From positions 1 through 20,399 of the forward strand of contig NZ_CAMHRZ010000029.1 in assembly GCF_946187255.1 (NCBI RefSeq): a stretch of 20,399 nucleotides of DNA, in the 5' to 3' direction. Every line of letters begins with the position of its first letter. Position 1 is the stretch's first letter. This document shows, piece after piece, positions 14,116 to 20,399 of the stretch. A program made the translations under genes and the position numbers. The stretch comes from an uncultured Ruminococcus sp. GTDB taxonomy: Bacteria; Bacillota; Clostridia; Oscillospirales; Ruminococcaceae. The notes under the pieces were generated by a model. It did no database searches, was not told the DNA's origin, and was given only the letters and a program-made list of their open reading frames with translations.

Positions 14116-15786
14116 GTGATAGATGATATCGTTGTTGCTTTTAAGCATTTTATCCGGGTGCTGAGTGAGGCTGAGAACACGCTTGATACCGACACTGTCA
14201 GAAATGCCACCGAAGATATTTGCAGGCTCTCTAACGTGGGAAAATTCACGGTCGTGATATACGAGAATGTCGCTCACGAAAATACCGATAAAAATACAAC
14301 TATCGAGGTATACAAGGACGGCGGATCTGACGGGGAACCTCTGGTCGTGAAGAAGGTCACGGGCGGCGGCGGGATGCTGGTATATTCGTATTATCACAAA
14401 GCGGATACGGAAGCATGGACCGAAAGGATCAGGAACCGCCTTGATTTCATGACCTCTCTGATGTTCACTTTCAGCAGCCGCTATGTGCTTGATCAGGCGG
14501 TGAGGAGATACGCATACCGCGACGATATGGATTACTACAATCTCAGATATTTTATCAAAGAGATCGGCACCATAGCTCTTAAAGAGGGATTAAAGGGCAA
14601 AGCTGTCGCACAGTTCAACCTGAAGCATTTCCGAGCTGTCAATTTACAGATAGGCAGGACAAACAGCGATATAGTCATGCACCGATACGTCGATACCATG
14701 AACAAGATAAAAGGCGGTACTCTGCCTGTGTGCAGACTGGGCGGCGACAATTTTATAATGATGTTCGATGCAGTCAATATCGACAAAGTGCTTGATCATC
14801 TCAGGGGTGCAGTCATAACCTTCGGGGATGATTTCAGCGAACGTGTGATGATCTCCGCCACAGCGGGCATATATGTTATCGGGGACGATTTCGTGTACAC
14901 CGATAAATCTGATATCATGGACAAGATAATGCCCGCAGCAAATATAGCAAAATCCTCCGATAAAGAAGATATAGTATTTTACGATACAAGCCTAGACCGA
15001 AGAAAAAACCATACTTCGATGATCCAGCATCAGTTCCCGCCGGCGCTTTCAAATGAAGAATTCCTTGTGTACTATCAGCCCAAGATAGATGTCAATGATA
15101 ATACTATGGTGGGTGCTGAGGCGCTGTGCAGGTGGTATCATGACGGCAAACTGATACCGCCGATGGAATTCATTCCCATACTTGAACAGGGTACCGATAT
15201 ATGCAAGCTGGACTTTTACATGATCGACCACGTCTGCCGCGATATAAGGCGCTGGCTGGATGAGGGCAGAGAGGTCGTAAGGATATCCGTAAATCTGTCC
15301 CGCAAACACATGCTGGATGTTGACCTGTTAAATCATCTGATGGAGATCATCGACCGCCACAATATACCTTATAAGTATATCGAAGTCGAGCTGACAGAAA
15401 CTACCACCGATATCGAATTCAAGGATCTGAAAAGGGTAGTCAGCGGGCTGCAGGAAAATGGCATAGCTGCGTCGGTGGATGATTTCGGCATGGGGTATTC
15501 CTCACTAAACCTTATCAAGGAGATTCCCTGGAACGTTATTAAGATCGATAAAAGCATAGTTCCTGTGGATGAAGACGACGAATGCAGCGCACGAAGCGTC
15601 ATGTTCAAGCACGTTGTTGCCATGGCGCGTGAAATGGGGCTCGAATGTATAGCCGAAGGTGTCGAGACAGAAGCGCAGGTGGAAACTCTGCGGCGCAACG
15701 GCTGCGATGTGGCACAGGGCTATTATTTTGACCGTCCACTTCCTTGCAGTGAATTTGAAAAGAAGCTGAAAAAGCAGGATATATGA
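14116..15786 (+). CDS. c-di-GMP phosphodiesterase: degenerate GGDEF plus intact EAL
   Basis: The 556-residue cytosolic protein has no membrane helices. An unassigned N-terminal region (1-115, possibly sensory) is followed by a GGDEF domain (about 118-300) whose signature reads RLGGDNF and whose substrate helix is altered (FNLKHFRAVN), so cyclase activity is unlikely. The EAL domain (about 310-555) keeps the catalytic set: EALCRW (Glu335), VNLS (Asn393), ELTE (Glu425), DDFGMGYS (Asp455/456), IKIDKS (Lys476), AEGVET (Glu514) and QGYYF (Gln534). It should therefore hydrolyse c-di-GMP, perhaps gated by the inactive GGDEF. The GTG at 14116 is chosen because GGAAGGAGGTG precedes it; an in-frame TTG at 14080 has no ribosome site. 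It is divergent from the TerB operon and has its own terminator. Confidence 0.92.
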   Translation: MIDDIVVAFKHFIRVLSEAENTLDTDTVRNATEDICRLSNVGKFTVVIYENVAHENTDKNTTIEVYKDGGSDGEPLVVKKVTGGGGMLVYSYYHKADTEAWTERIRNRLDFMTSLMFTFSSRYVLDQAVRRYAYRDDMDYYNLRYFIKEIGTIALKEGLKGKAVAQFNLKHFRAVNLQIGRTNSDIVMHRYVDTMNKIKGGTLPVCRLGGDNFIMMFDAVNIDKVLDHLRGAVITFGDDFSERVMISATAGIYVIGDDFVYTDKSDIMDKIMPAANIAKSSDKEDIVFYDTSLDRRKNHTSMIQHQFPPALSNEEFLVYYQPKIDVNDNTMVGAEALCRWYHDGKLIPPMEFIPILEQGTDICKLDFYMIDHVCRDIRRWLDEGREVVRISVNLSRKHMLDVDLLNHLMEIIDRHNIPYKYIEVELTETTTDIEFKDLKRVVSGLQENGIAASVDDFGMGYSSLNLIKEIPWNVIKIDKSIVPVDEDDECSARSVMFKHVVAMAREMGLECIAEGVETEAQVETLRRNGCDVAQGYYFDRPLPCSEFEKKLKKQDI

Positions 15787-15796
15787 CCTTTTTATA

Positions 15797-15830
15797 CCGA
15801 TGCGGTGCAAGTGTGCCGCATTGGTTTTTG
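15797..15830 (+). terminator. Terminator of the GGDEF/EAL gene
   Basis: CCGATGCGG (15797-15805) pairs with CCGCATTGG (15816-15824) with one wobble, followed by TTTTTG. It lies 11 bases after the stop codon and upstream of the carboxypeptidase-like gene. Confidence 0.88.
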
Positions 15831-15893
15831 TTTACACGGACAGTATTATTTCCCGTGACGTTTCATATACTCTATAAAAAAGGAGGTCCTGCT

Positions 15894-17057
15894 ATGGGGA
15901 TGATAAAACGTACGGTGATATTATTTATCTGTCTTACAATGTTGTTTGCACTTTTTCCGAACCATGTCTGCGCCGAAACGGTGGCTGTTGAGGATATACT
16001 TTCGGCAATGCCCGCCAAAGAGATAATTGCGGTTGAGTGTTCAACGGGAAAGGTATTGTTTGAAAAGAACTCTGCCGAAACTACCGAGATCTCACATCTC
16101 GCCAAGCTGATGCTGATACTGCTGACGGCGGAGAAGCTGGAAAATAATGAGATATCGCTGAATGATACCGTCACAGTTTCGGCAAATGCGAACGCTATGC
16201 CTGCGCCGCAGATCTGGCTCGATAAGGGTGAAAAGATCAGTGTGGAGGAACTGCTGAAAGCTGTCACGGTGGGGAATGCCAATGATGCGGCTGTGGCTCT
16301 CGCGGAGCACATTTACGGCACCACAGATGCCGCAGTAACGGAAATGAACCGAAAAGCAAAAATACTTGACATGAATTCGACGACCTATGCCGATGTGTGC
16401 GGAATAAGTGAGCAAACTCTCTCAAATGCCGCTGATACGGCTATTCTTGCAAATGAGCTTGTCAAGCATGATATACTTACACCGTATTTCACCACATGGA
16501 TAGACAACGTGAGGGGCGGCAAAGCGGAACTTGTAAGTCTGAACAGGCTGGTCCGTACATATAAGGGTATAACAGGGATGAAAGCCTGCAGTTCAAAAGC
16601 AGCAGGTGAGTGTACCGTAGCGACTGCTCACCGCAGAGATATGGATATAGCAGTGGTGATAATCGGCTGCGACAAGCGGGAAAACTGTGATGATATGGCT
16701 AAAAAGCTGCTAGATATGTGCTTCGACAGCTATTCGCTGTACTCCCCCGAGCCCGAAAAGTATATGCTCGAAGATATCAAAGTGACCGGCGGCGAGGAGA
16801 AAAAAGTTGCGGTAACATTTGGAGATTTGAGCCCCGCCGTTATACCGAAGGGAGCGTCAGCATCATTTGATATACGCTTTGAAAGATCCGAAGAGCTCAC
16901 GGCACCTGTAAAGAAAGGACAGCACTGCGGAAAACTCACCTGCTATTACGGAGATGAGCTGATGTATTCTGCTGATCTTGTAGCGGCAAAAGGTGTCAAG
17001 CAGATAAGCTTTAAATATTGCTTTGAACAATTGCTGTATTATTTTCTAAAATTCTAG
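15894..17057 (+). CDS. D-Ala-D-Ala carboxypeptidase homologue (peptidase S11) with altered active site
   Basis: The 387-residue exported protein has a signal peptide at residues 1-27, with probable cleavage after HVCA. The overall fold follows DacA/PBP5: a penicillin-binding domain (about 35-280) with AKEIIAVECSTGKVLFEKN and NDAAVALAEHIYG, a C-terminal PBP5_C-like beta domain (about 290-370) and a hydrophobic/amphipathic end (FEQLLYYFLKF) that could touch the membrane. All three catalytic motifs differ from the family: SxxK reads HLAK (His68-Lys71, with Ser67 one place early), SxN reads NAN (128-130), and KTG reads KAC (230-232). It is probably not an active carboxypeptidase. ATG 15894 is chosen because AAAAGGAGG lies 7 bases upstream; longer in-frame starts run through the terminator. 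The reading frame is otherwise intact. Confidence 0.85.
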   Translation: MGMIKRTVILFICLTMLFALFPNHVCAETVAVEDILSAMPAKEIIAVECSTGKVLFEKNSAETTEISHLAKLMLILLTAEKLENNEISLNDTVTVSANANAMPAPQIWLDKGEKISVEELLKAVTVGNANDAAVALAEHIYGTTDAAVTEMNRKAKILDMNSTTYADVCGISEQTLSNAADTAILANELVKHDILTPYFTTWIDNVRGGKAELVSLNRLVRTYKGITGMKACSSKAAGECTVATAHRRDMDIAVVIIGCDKRENCDDMAKKLLDMCFDSYSLYSPEPEKYMLEDIKVTGGEEKKVAVTFGDLSPAVIPKGASASFDIRFERSEELTAPVKKGQHCGKLTCYYGDELMYSADLVAAKGVKQISFKYCFEQLLYYFLKF

Positions 17058-17100
17058 CATAAAATTTGTAGGGAATAAACAAAAGTGATAAGTCGGATTG

Positions 17101-17151
17101 AAATTGCTTGCAATGTATCGAAAAATATTGTATAATAATAACAAGCAATTT
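17101..17151 (+). repeat. 10-bp inverted repeat bracketing the pgi promoter
   Basis: AAATTGCTTG (17101-17110) and its exact reverse complement CAAGCAATTT (17142-17151) flank the promoter core. The left arm runs into the -35 box and is itself part of the palindrome ATTGC-TT-GCAAT (17103-17114). This may be a pair of operator half-sites. Confidence 0.6.
17108..17136 (+). promoter_or_regulatory. Promoter for pgi
   Basis: TTGCAA (17108-17113), a 17-nt spacer and TATAAT (17131-17136). The -35 overlaps the left arm of the inverted repeat, and the right arm lies just after the -10, around the expected start site. Confidence 0.82.
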
Positions 17152-17173
17152 ATTTAAGAAAGGCTGATCTAAT

Positions 17174-18505
17174 ATGTCACTTACTTTAAGAACAAAATAT
17201 CTTGACGGCTTTGTTGCTGATCACGAGTTTGATGCTATCGCACCTGCTGTGACCGCTGCACACAACACTCTTGCTGCTAAAAACGGTCCCGGAAATGATT
17301 TCCTGGGCTGGGTCGAGCTCCCTACCGATTATGACAAGGAAGAGTTCGCAAGGATCAAGGCAGCTGCCGCAAAGATCAAGGAAAAGGCTGATATCCTCAT
17401 AGTTATCGGTATCGGCGGTTCCTATCTCGGTGCAAGAGCCGCTATCGAGCTGCTCAAGTCGCCGTTCTACAATAATCTTAAGAAGGACACCCCCGACATC
17501 TATTTTGTCGGCAACAATATAAGCGCTACATACCTCAACGAAGTGCTGAGCATCTGTGAGGGCAAGGATATAGCTGTCAACGTTATCTCCAAGTCCGGTA
17601 CTACTACCGAGCCCGCTCTTGCTTTCAGAGTATTCAAGAAGCTGCTGGAAGACAAGTACGGCAAGGATGAGGCTAAGGAGCGTATCTTCGCTACTACTGA
17701 TAAGGCAAAGGGCACTCTGAAGGAACTTTCCGATGAGATGGGTTACGAGACTTTCGTAGTTCCCGATGATGTAGGCGGAAGATTCTCTGTACTGACCGCT
17801 GTTGGTCTGCTGCCTATTGCTGTTGCAGGCTGCGATATCGATGCACTGATGAAGGGCGCTCAGAATGCACAGAAGAAGTATGCCAATGATGACGGCAACG
17901 ATTGCTACAAGTATGCTGCTGCAAGGAATATCCTTTACAGAAAGGGCAAGAGCGTTGAGATGCTCGTTTCCTACGATCCCGCTTTCACACTGATGGGTGA
18001 GTGGTACAAGCAGCTGTTCGGCGAGAGCGAAGGTAAGGACGGCAAGGGTATATTCCCCTCTGCTGCTACTTTCTCCACCGATCTGCACTCGCTGGGTCAG
18101 TTCATACAGGATGGCTCAAATCTGATGTTCGAGACTGTTGTGAATATCAAGACTCCCAAGAAGGATTTCTTCATCGAGGAGGATGCTGAGAACAGAGACG
18201 GTCTGAACTTCCTTTCCAACCAGAATATGTCTGTAGTTAACCAGAAGGCTTTTGAGGGTACCATACTCGCACATACTGAGGGCGGCGTTCCCAACCTCGT
18301 TATCGATGTGGACAAGATCGATGAGGAAAACCTGGGCGAGCTGATCTATTTCTTCGAGAAGGCTTGCGCTATCTCGGGTTATATGCTGGGTGTTAATCCC
18401 TTCAATCAGCCCGGTGTTGAGAGCTACAAGAAGAATATGTTCGCACTGCTGGGCAAGCCCGGCTATGAGGATCAGAAGGCTGCGCTTGAGGCAAAGCTGG
18501 GTTGA
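17174..18505 (+). CDS. pgi: Glucose-6-phosphate isomerase
   Basis: Pgi interconverts glucose-6-phosphate and fructose-6-phosphate in glycolysis and gluconeogenesis, in the cytosol. At 443 residues it is the short Firmicutes form. GIGGSYLGARAA (about 79-90) and SKSGTTTEPALAF (about 139-151) bind the sugar phosphate. GGRFSVLTAVGLLPIA (about 201-216) is the PROSITE-type signature region. FSTDLHSLGQF holds the conserved histidine, and the end matches the family in VNPFNQPGVESYKKNMF with the catalytic lysine region. AAAGG precedes the ATG. It has its own promoter inside an inverted repeat. The next gene follows after 65 bases without a clear terminator. Confidence 0.96.
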   Translation: MSLTLRTKYLDGFVADHEFDAIAPAVTAAHNTLAAKNGPGNDFLGWVELPTDYDKEEFARIKAAAAKIKEKADILIVIGIGGSYLGARAAIELLKSPFYNNLKKDTPDIYFVGNNISATYLNEVLSICEGKDIAVNVISKSGTTTEPALAFRVFKKLLEDKYGKDEAKERIFATTDKAKGTLKELSDEMGYETFVVPDDVGGRFSVLTAVGLLPIAVAGCDIDALMKGAQNAQKKYANDDGNDCYKYAAARNILYRKGKSVEMLVSYDPAFTLMGEWYKQLFGESEGKDGKGIFPSAATFSTDLHSLGQFIQDGSNLMFETVVNIKTPKKDFFIEEDAENRDGLNFLSNQNMSVVNQKAFEGTILAHTEGGVPNLVIDVDKIDEENLGELIYFFEKACAISGYMLGVNPFNQPGVESYKKNMFALLGKPGYEDQKAALEAKLG

Positions 18506-18542
18506 TCTGAGGGAATTATGCGGCACTGCCGCTTAAAATAAA

Positions 18543-18555
18543 TGCTTTCAAAGCA
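18543..18555 (+). repeat. Short palindrome before the P-loop gene
   Basis: TGCTTTCAAAGCA is a perfect palindrome around one C, lying just upstream of the GGAGAG ribosome site. GCGGC/GCCGC (18520-18532) forms a second small hairpin. Neither is followed by a T-run, so they are not terminators. They may affect translation or be chance. Confidence 0.3.
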
Positions 18556-18570
18556 GAATGGAGAGTTATT

Positions 18571-18975
18571 ATGATTAATTTAATTCCGGGAAAAAAGGGT
18601 ACAGGCAAGACTAAGATACTTGTTGACTCCATTGTTAAGGCAGCAGAGAATGCAACCGGCAACGTTGTTTGCATCGAGAGAGGCATGAAGCTCACTTATG
18701 ATATCCCCCACAGCGTAAGACTTGTGGACGCAGAGGATTACGGCATCACCAGCTATGAGACTTTCTATGGTTTCGTTGCAGGTCTGCTGGCAGGCAACCA
18801 CGATATCCAGGACGTTTTTGTTGACGGTATCCTGAAGATCGGCGGCAGGAACTATGATGAGCTGGGCGATCTGATCGAGAAGATAGCAGTACTCGCTAAG
18901 GACATCAATATTGTATTTACAGTATCTGCTGACGTTGATGAGCTGCCCGCTCAGGTAAGAGCTTTTATCAAGTAA
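18571..18975 (+). CDS. Small P-loop NTPase-like protein, unknown
   Basis: The 134-residue protein has no name I can give. It starts directly with a nucleotide-binding loop, NLIPGKKGTGKTK (Walker A at residues 7-14), and has a hydrophobic strand ending in Asp (DVFVDGIL, about 86-93) that could be Walker B, and a further strand INIVFTVSAD (about 111-120). There are no membrane segments. It looks like a minimal RecA/AAA-type core without extra domains. GGAGAG precedes the ATG. It lies between pgi and yceD and may be co-transcribed with pgi, since no promoter or terminator is clear in the 65-base gap. A regulatory or kinase-like role is possible but not supported. Confidence 0.75.
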   Translation: MINLIPGKKGTGKTKILVDSIVKAAENATGNVVCIERGMKLTYDIPHSVRLVDAEDYGITSYETFYGFVAGLLAGNHDIQDVFVDGILKIGGRNYDELGDLIEKIAVLAKDINIVFTVSADVDELPAQVRAFIK

Positions 18976-19019
18976 TTTGAAAATTTATTTTGAATTAACA
19001 AAAAAGTTCTGAAAAAGTA

Positions 19020-19048
19020 TTGACAAATCGCGAACTTCGGGTTATAAT
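19020..19048 (+). promoter_or_regulatory. Promoter for yceD-rpmF
   Basis: A perfect TTGACA (19020-19025), a 17-nt spacer and a perfect TATAAT (19043-19048). The leader is about 20 nt. Confidence 0.88.
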
Positions 19049-19074
19049 GGAGTTTGTGATGTTTGAGGTGTACT

Positions 19075-19533
19075 ATGAAAATACATCTGAAAGAACTTTT
19101 CGACATAATCGGTGAGGTCAAGGAGTTTGGCTACGAGATCACACCCGAACAGGTCGGAGAGTATTCATCTTGTGATTTTAAAGCACCCATTGCAGTCAAA
19201 GGCAAGGTGGAGAACCGTGCAGGCATCGTTACTCTCGATGTCGGCGTAGATTTTACCTTGTCCCATGTCTGCGACAGATGTCTCAAAGAGTTTGAGCGTG
19301 AGTATGTCTACGACTTTACGCATATCCTGGTCAGACAGCTCCACAGCGGGCGGGATGACTATGATGATTATATCGTATGTCAGGACAATGTGCTTGAACT
19401 TGATGAGTTGGTCATTTCGGATCTGCTGCTGCAGCTGCCCACAAAGATACTCTGCAAAGAGGATTGTAAGGGGCTGTGCTACAAATGCGGCAAGGATCTG
19501 AACGAGGGCGACTGTGATTGCCCTAAGGACTAG
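19075..19533 (+). CDS. yceD: YceD/DUF177 family protein
   Basis: This is a 152-residue member of the YceD (DUF177) family, which sits upstream of rpmF across bacteria and is linked to 23S rRNA and ribosome maturation. A CDRC pair is at residues 66-69 before the typical FEREYVYDF strand. The C-terminal half has ELDELVISDLLLQLPTKILC and then the cysteine cluster C131, C135, C138, C147 and C149 (CKGLCYKCGKDLNEGDCDC), which probably binds zinc. ATG 19075 is preferred over an in-frame TTG at 19063 because GAGGTG lies just before it. rpmF follows after 46 bases in the classical arrangement. Confidence 0.93.
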   Translation: MKIHLKELFDIIGEVKEFGYEITPEQVGEYSSCDFKAPIAVKGKVENRAGIVTLDVGVDFTLSHVCDRCLKEFEREYVYDFTHILVRQLHSGRDDYDDYIVCQDNVLELDELVISDLLLQLPTKILCKEDCKGLCYKCGKDLNEGDCDCPKD

Positions 19534-19579
19534 CTGATACGACGATTGGTGTTATTATTACCGAAGAGGAGGTGCCAAA

Positions 19580-19762
19580 ATGGCAGTACCAAAGAGAAAA
19601 GTCTCCAAGGCAAGACGTGATAAGAGACGTTCGGCTGTATGGAAGCTTGAAGCGCCTGCACTGAGCAGATGCTCCAACTGCGGCGAACTTACTTCGCCTC
19701 ACAGAGTGTGCAAGAACTGCGGTTTTTACAAGGGCGTTGAGGTCATCAAGAAGGACGCATAA
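19580..19762 (+). CDS. rpmF: 50S ribosomal protein L32
   Basis: L32 is a 60-residue component of the large ribosomal subunit. The basic N-terminus MAVPKRKVSKARRDKRRS is the family signature. CSNCGE (about 31-36) and CKNCGFYKG (about 44-52) give a four-cysteine zinc site, so this is the C+ (zinc-binding) form. AGAGGAGGTG precedes the ATG. It is co-transcribed with yceD and ends before a strong terminator. If zinc is limiting a C- paralogue might replace it, but none is in this window. Confidence 0.97.
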   Translation: MAVPKRKVSKARRDKRRSAVWKLEAPALSRCSNCGELTSPHRVCKNCGFYKGVEVIKKDA

Positions 19763-19797
19763 GCCTTTTGGTACCTTACTGCAAAAAGCAAGCTGAC

Positions 19798-19829
19798 AAG
19801 GCAGAGGAATAATATTTCCTCTGCCTTTT
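19798..19829 (+). terminator. Terminator after rpmF
   Basis: A perfect 12-bp stem, AAGGCAGAGGAA (19798-19809) with TTCCTCTGCCTT (19816-19827), has a TAATAT loop and a TTTTG tail. Confidence 0.92.
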
Positions 19830-19838
19830 GATTTGGTG

Positions 19839-19867
19839 TTGATTTTTTTTGCGCGATATGTTATAAT
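19839..19867 (+). promoter_or_regulatory. Promoter for der
   Basis: TTGATT (19839-19844), a 17-nt spacer and TATAAT (19862-19867) with extended -10 TGT, between the rpmF terminator and der. Confidence 0.8.
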
Positions 19868-19911
19868 AAATAAAGTATGCTTTGTTGATGTGAAGAAGGG
19901 AGAGGATAGCA

Positions 19912-20399
19912 ATGGTTCTGCCTGTTGTTGCGGTGGTCGGAAGACCGAACGTGGGCAAATCCACGCTTTTTAATAAACTTATAGGTCAGCGCCTGTCCAT
20001 AGTCGAGGACACACCCGGTGTCACAAGAGACCGTATCTATGGTAAGTGTGAATGGCTGGGCAGGGAATTCGTGCTGGTGGATACGGGCGGTATCGAGCCT
20101 GATTCCAATGATATCATCCTGTCGCAGATGAGAAGGCAGTCGGAGCTGGCGATAACTTCCGCTAATGTTATCATACTCGTTACCGATATCAGGTGCGGTG
20201 TGACCTCCACCGATATGGAAGTAGCCCAGATGCTGATAAAATCGGGCAAGCCTGTGGTGCTTTGCGTGAATAAGGTGGATAATGTTGGTGAGCCTCCTAT
20301 GGAGCTCTACGAGTTCTATAATCTGGGTCTGGGCGAGCCTTTCCCCGTATCGTCGGTACACGGTCACGGCACGGGCGATATGCTGGATGAGGTGCTGAA
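19912..20399 (+). CDS. der: Ribosome-assembly GTPase Der (EngA), 5' part
   Basis: The first 162 residues are present and the gene runs off the right edge. Der is an essential double-GTPase that helps mature the 50S subunit; here only the first G domain is visible. G1 is GRPNVGKST (residues 10-18), the G2/switch region is DTPGVTRDR, G3 is DTGG (about 58-61) and G4 is NKVD (about 120-123). These match Der rather than Era or TrmE in the first-domain wording. GGGAGAGG precedes ATG 19912. It follows yceD-rpmF but has its own promoter, so ribosome-related genes are grouped without sharing a transcript. Confidence 0.95.
   Translation, partial: MVLPVVAVVGRPNVGKSTLFNKLIGQRLSIVEDTPGVTRDRIYGKCEWLGREFVLVDTGGIEPDSNDIILSQMRRQSELAITSANVIILVTDIRCGVTSTDMEVAQMLIKSGKPVVLCVNKVDNVGEPPMELYEFYNLGLGEPFPVSSVHGHGTGDMLDEVL

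Noticed and set aside
15838..15849. Promoter for the carboxypeptidase-like gene (TTGGTT, 17 nt, TATTAT)
   Set aside because: The -35 would lie in the upstream terminator stem and both boxes are poor matches. The true start of transcription for this gene is not visible.
17186..18088. 300-codon minus-strand frame opposite pgi
   Set aside because: It is antisense to pgi, with no ribosome site and no recognisable domain.
1..20399. CRISPR arrays, tRNA genes, transposases, attachment sites
   Set aside because: No regularly spaced direct repeats, no cloverleaf-like sequence with GTTCGA-type arms, and no transposase or integrase frame was noticed on either strand.

Overview
The window looks like a piece of chromosome from an anaerobic, moderately AT-rich member of the Clostridia, most like Ruminococcus and relatives (Oscillospiraceae). 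This is inferred from the proteins: a two-gene SufC/SufB iron-sulfur assembly pair, a short Firmicutes-type glucose-6-phosphate isomerase, the yceD-rpmF pair beside der, strong AGGAGG-type ribosome sites, and sigma-A promoters that nearly all have 17-nt spacers and an extended -10. There are no tRNA or rRNA genes, insertion sequences or CRISPR arrays.

Layout. Positions 1-2020 (+) hold the end of a membrane-bound O-acyltransferase and an SGNH/DltD-like partner, probably a cell-surface acylation pair. leuB (2173-3255, +) has its own promoter and terminator. Two small membrane proteins of DUF3592-like architecture follow (3320-4224, +). A cation:proton antiporter (4412-5614, +) is preceded by a promoter, a well-formed fluoride (crcB-type) riboswitch aptamer and an overlapping intrinsic terminator, so fluoride probably switches it on. 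sufC-sufB (5820-7491, +) form a minimal Suf/SMS operon, with palindromes in the leader. They converge on a flavodoxin (8035-7544, -), and a two-way terminator lies between them.

The centre of interest is a five-gene minus-strand operon from 13826 down to 8129, in which every gene overlaps the next: a TerB_N/TerB_C protein, a BrxD-like P-loop ATPase, a small adenylate-kinase-like P-loop protein, a 60-residue very basic protein, and an Lhr/BrxHI-like DExH helicase. The ATPase and helicase resemble a pair found in BREX-type anti-phage systems, but there is no pglX, pglZ or methyltransferase. This is a candidate defence or DNA-processing system. It is transcribed divergently from a degenerate-GGDEF/intact-EAL c-di-GMP phosphodiesterase (14116-15786, +).

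The right end (+) is housekeeping: a D-alanyl-D-alanine carboxypeptidase homologue whose three catalytic motifs are all altered (15894-17057), pgi (17174-18505) with a 10-bp inverted repeat around its promoter, a small P-loop protein (18571-18975), yceD-rpmF (19075-19762), and the start of the ribosome-assembly GTPase gene der, which runs off the window. All calls come from reading the sequence. No database search was run.
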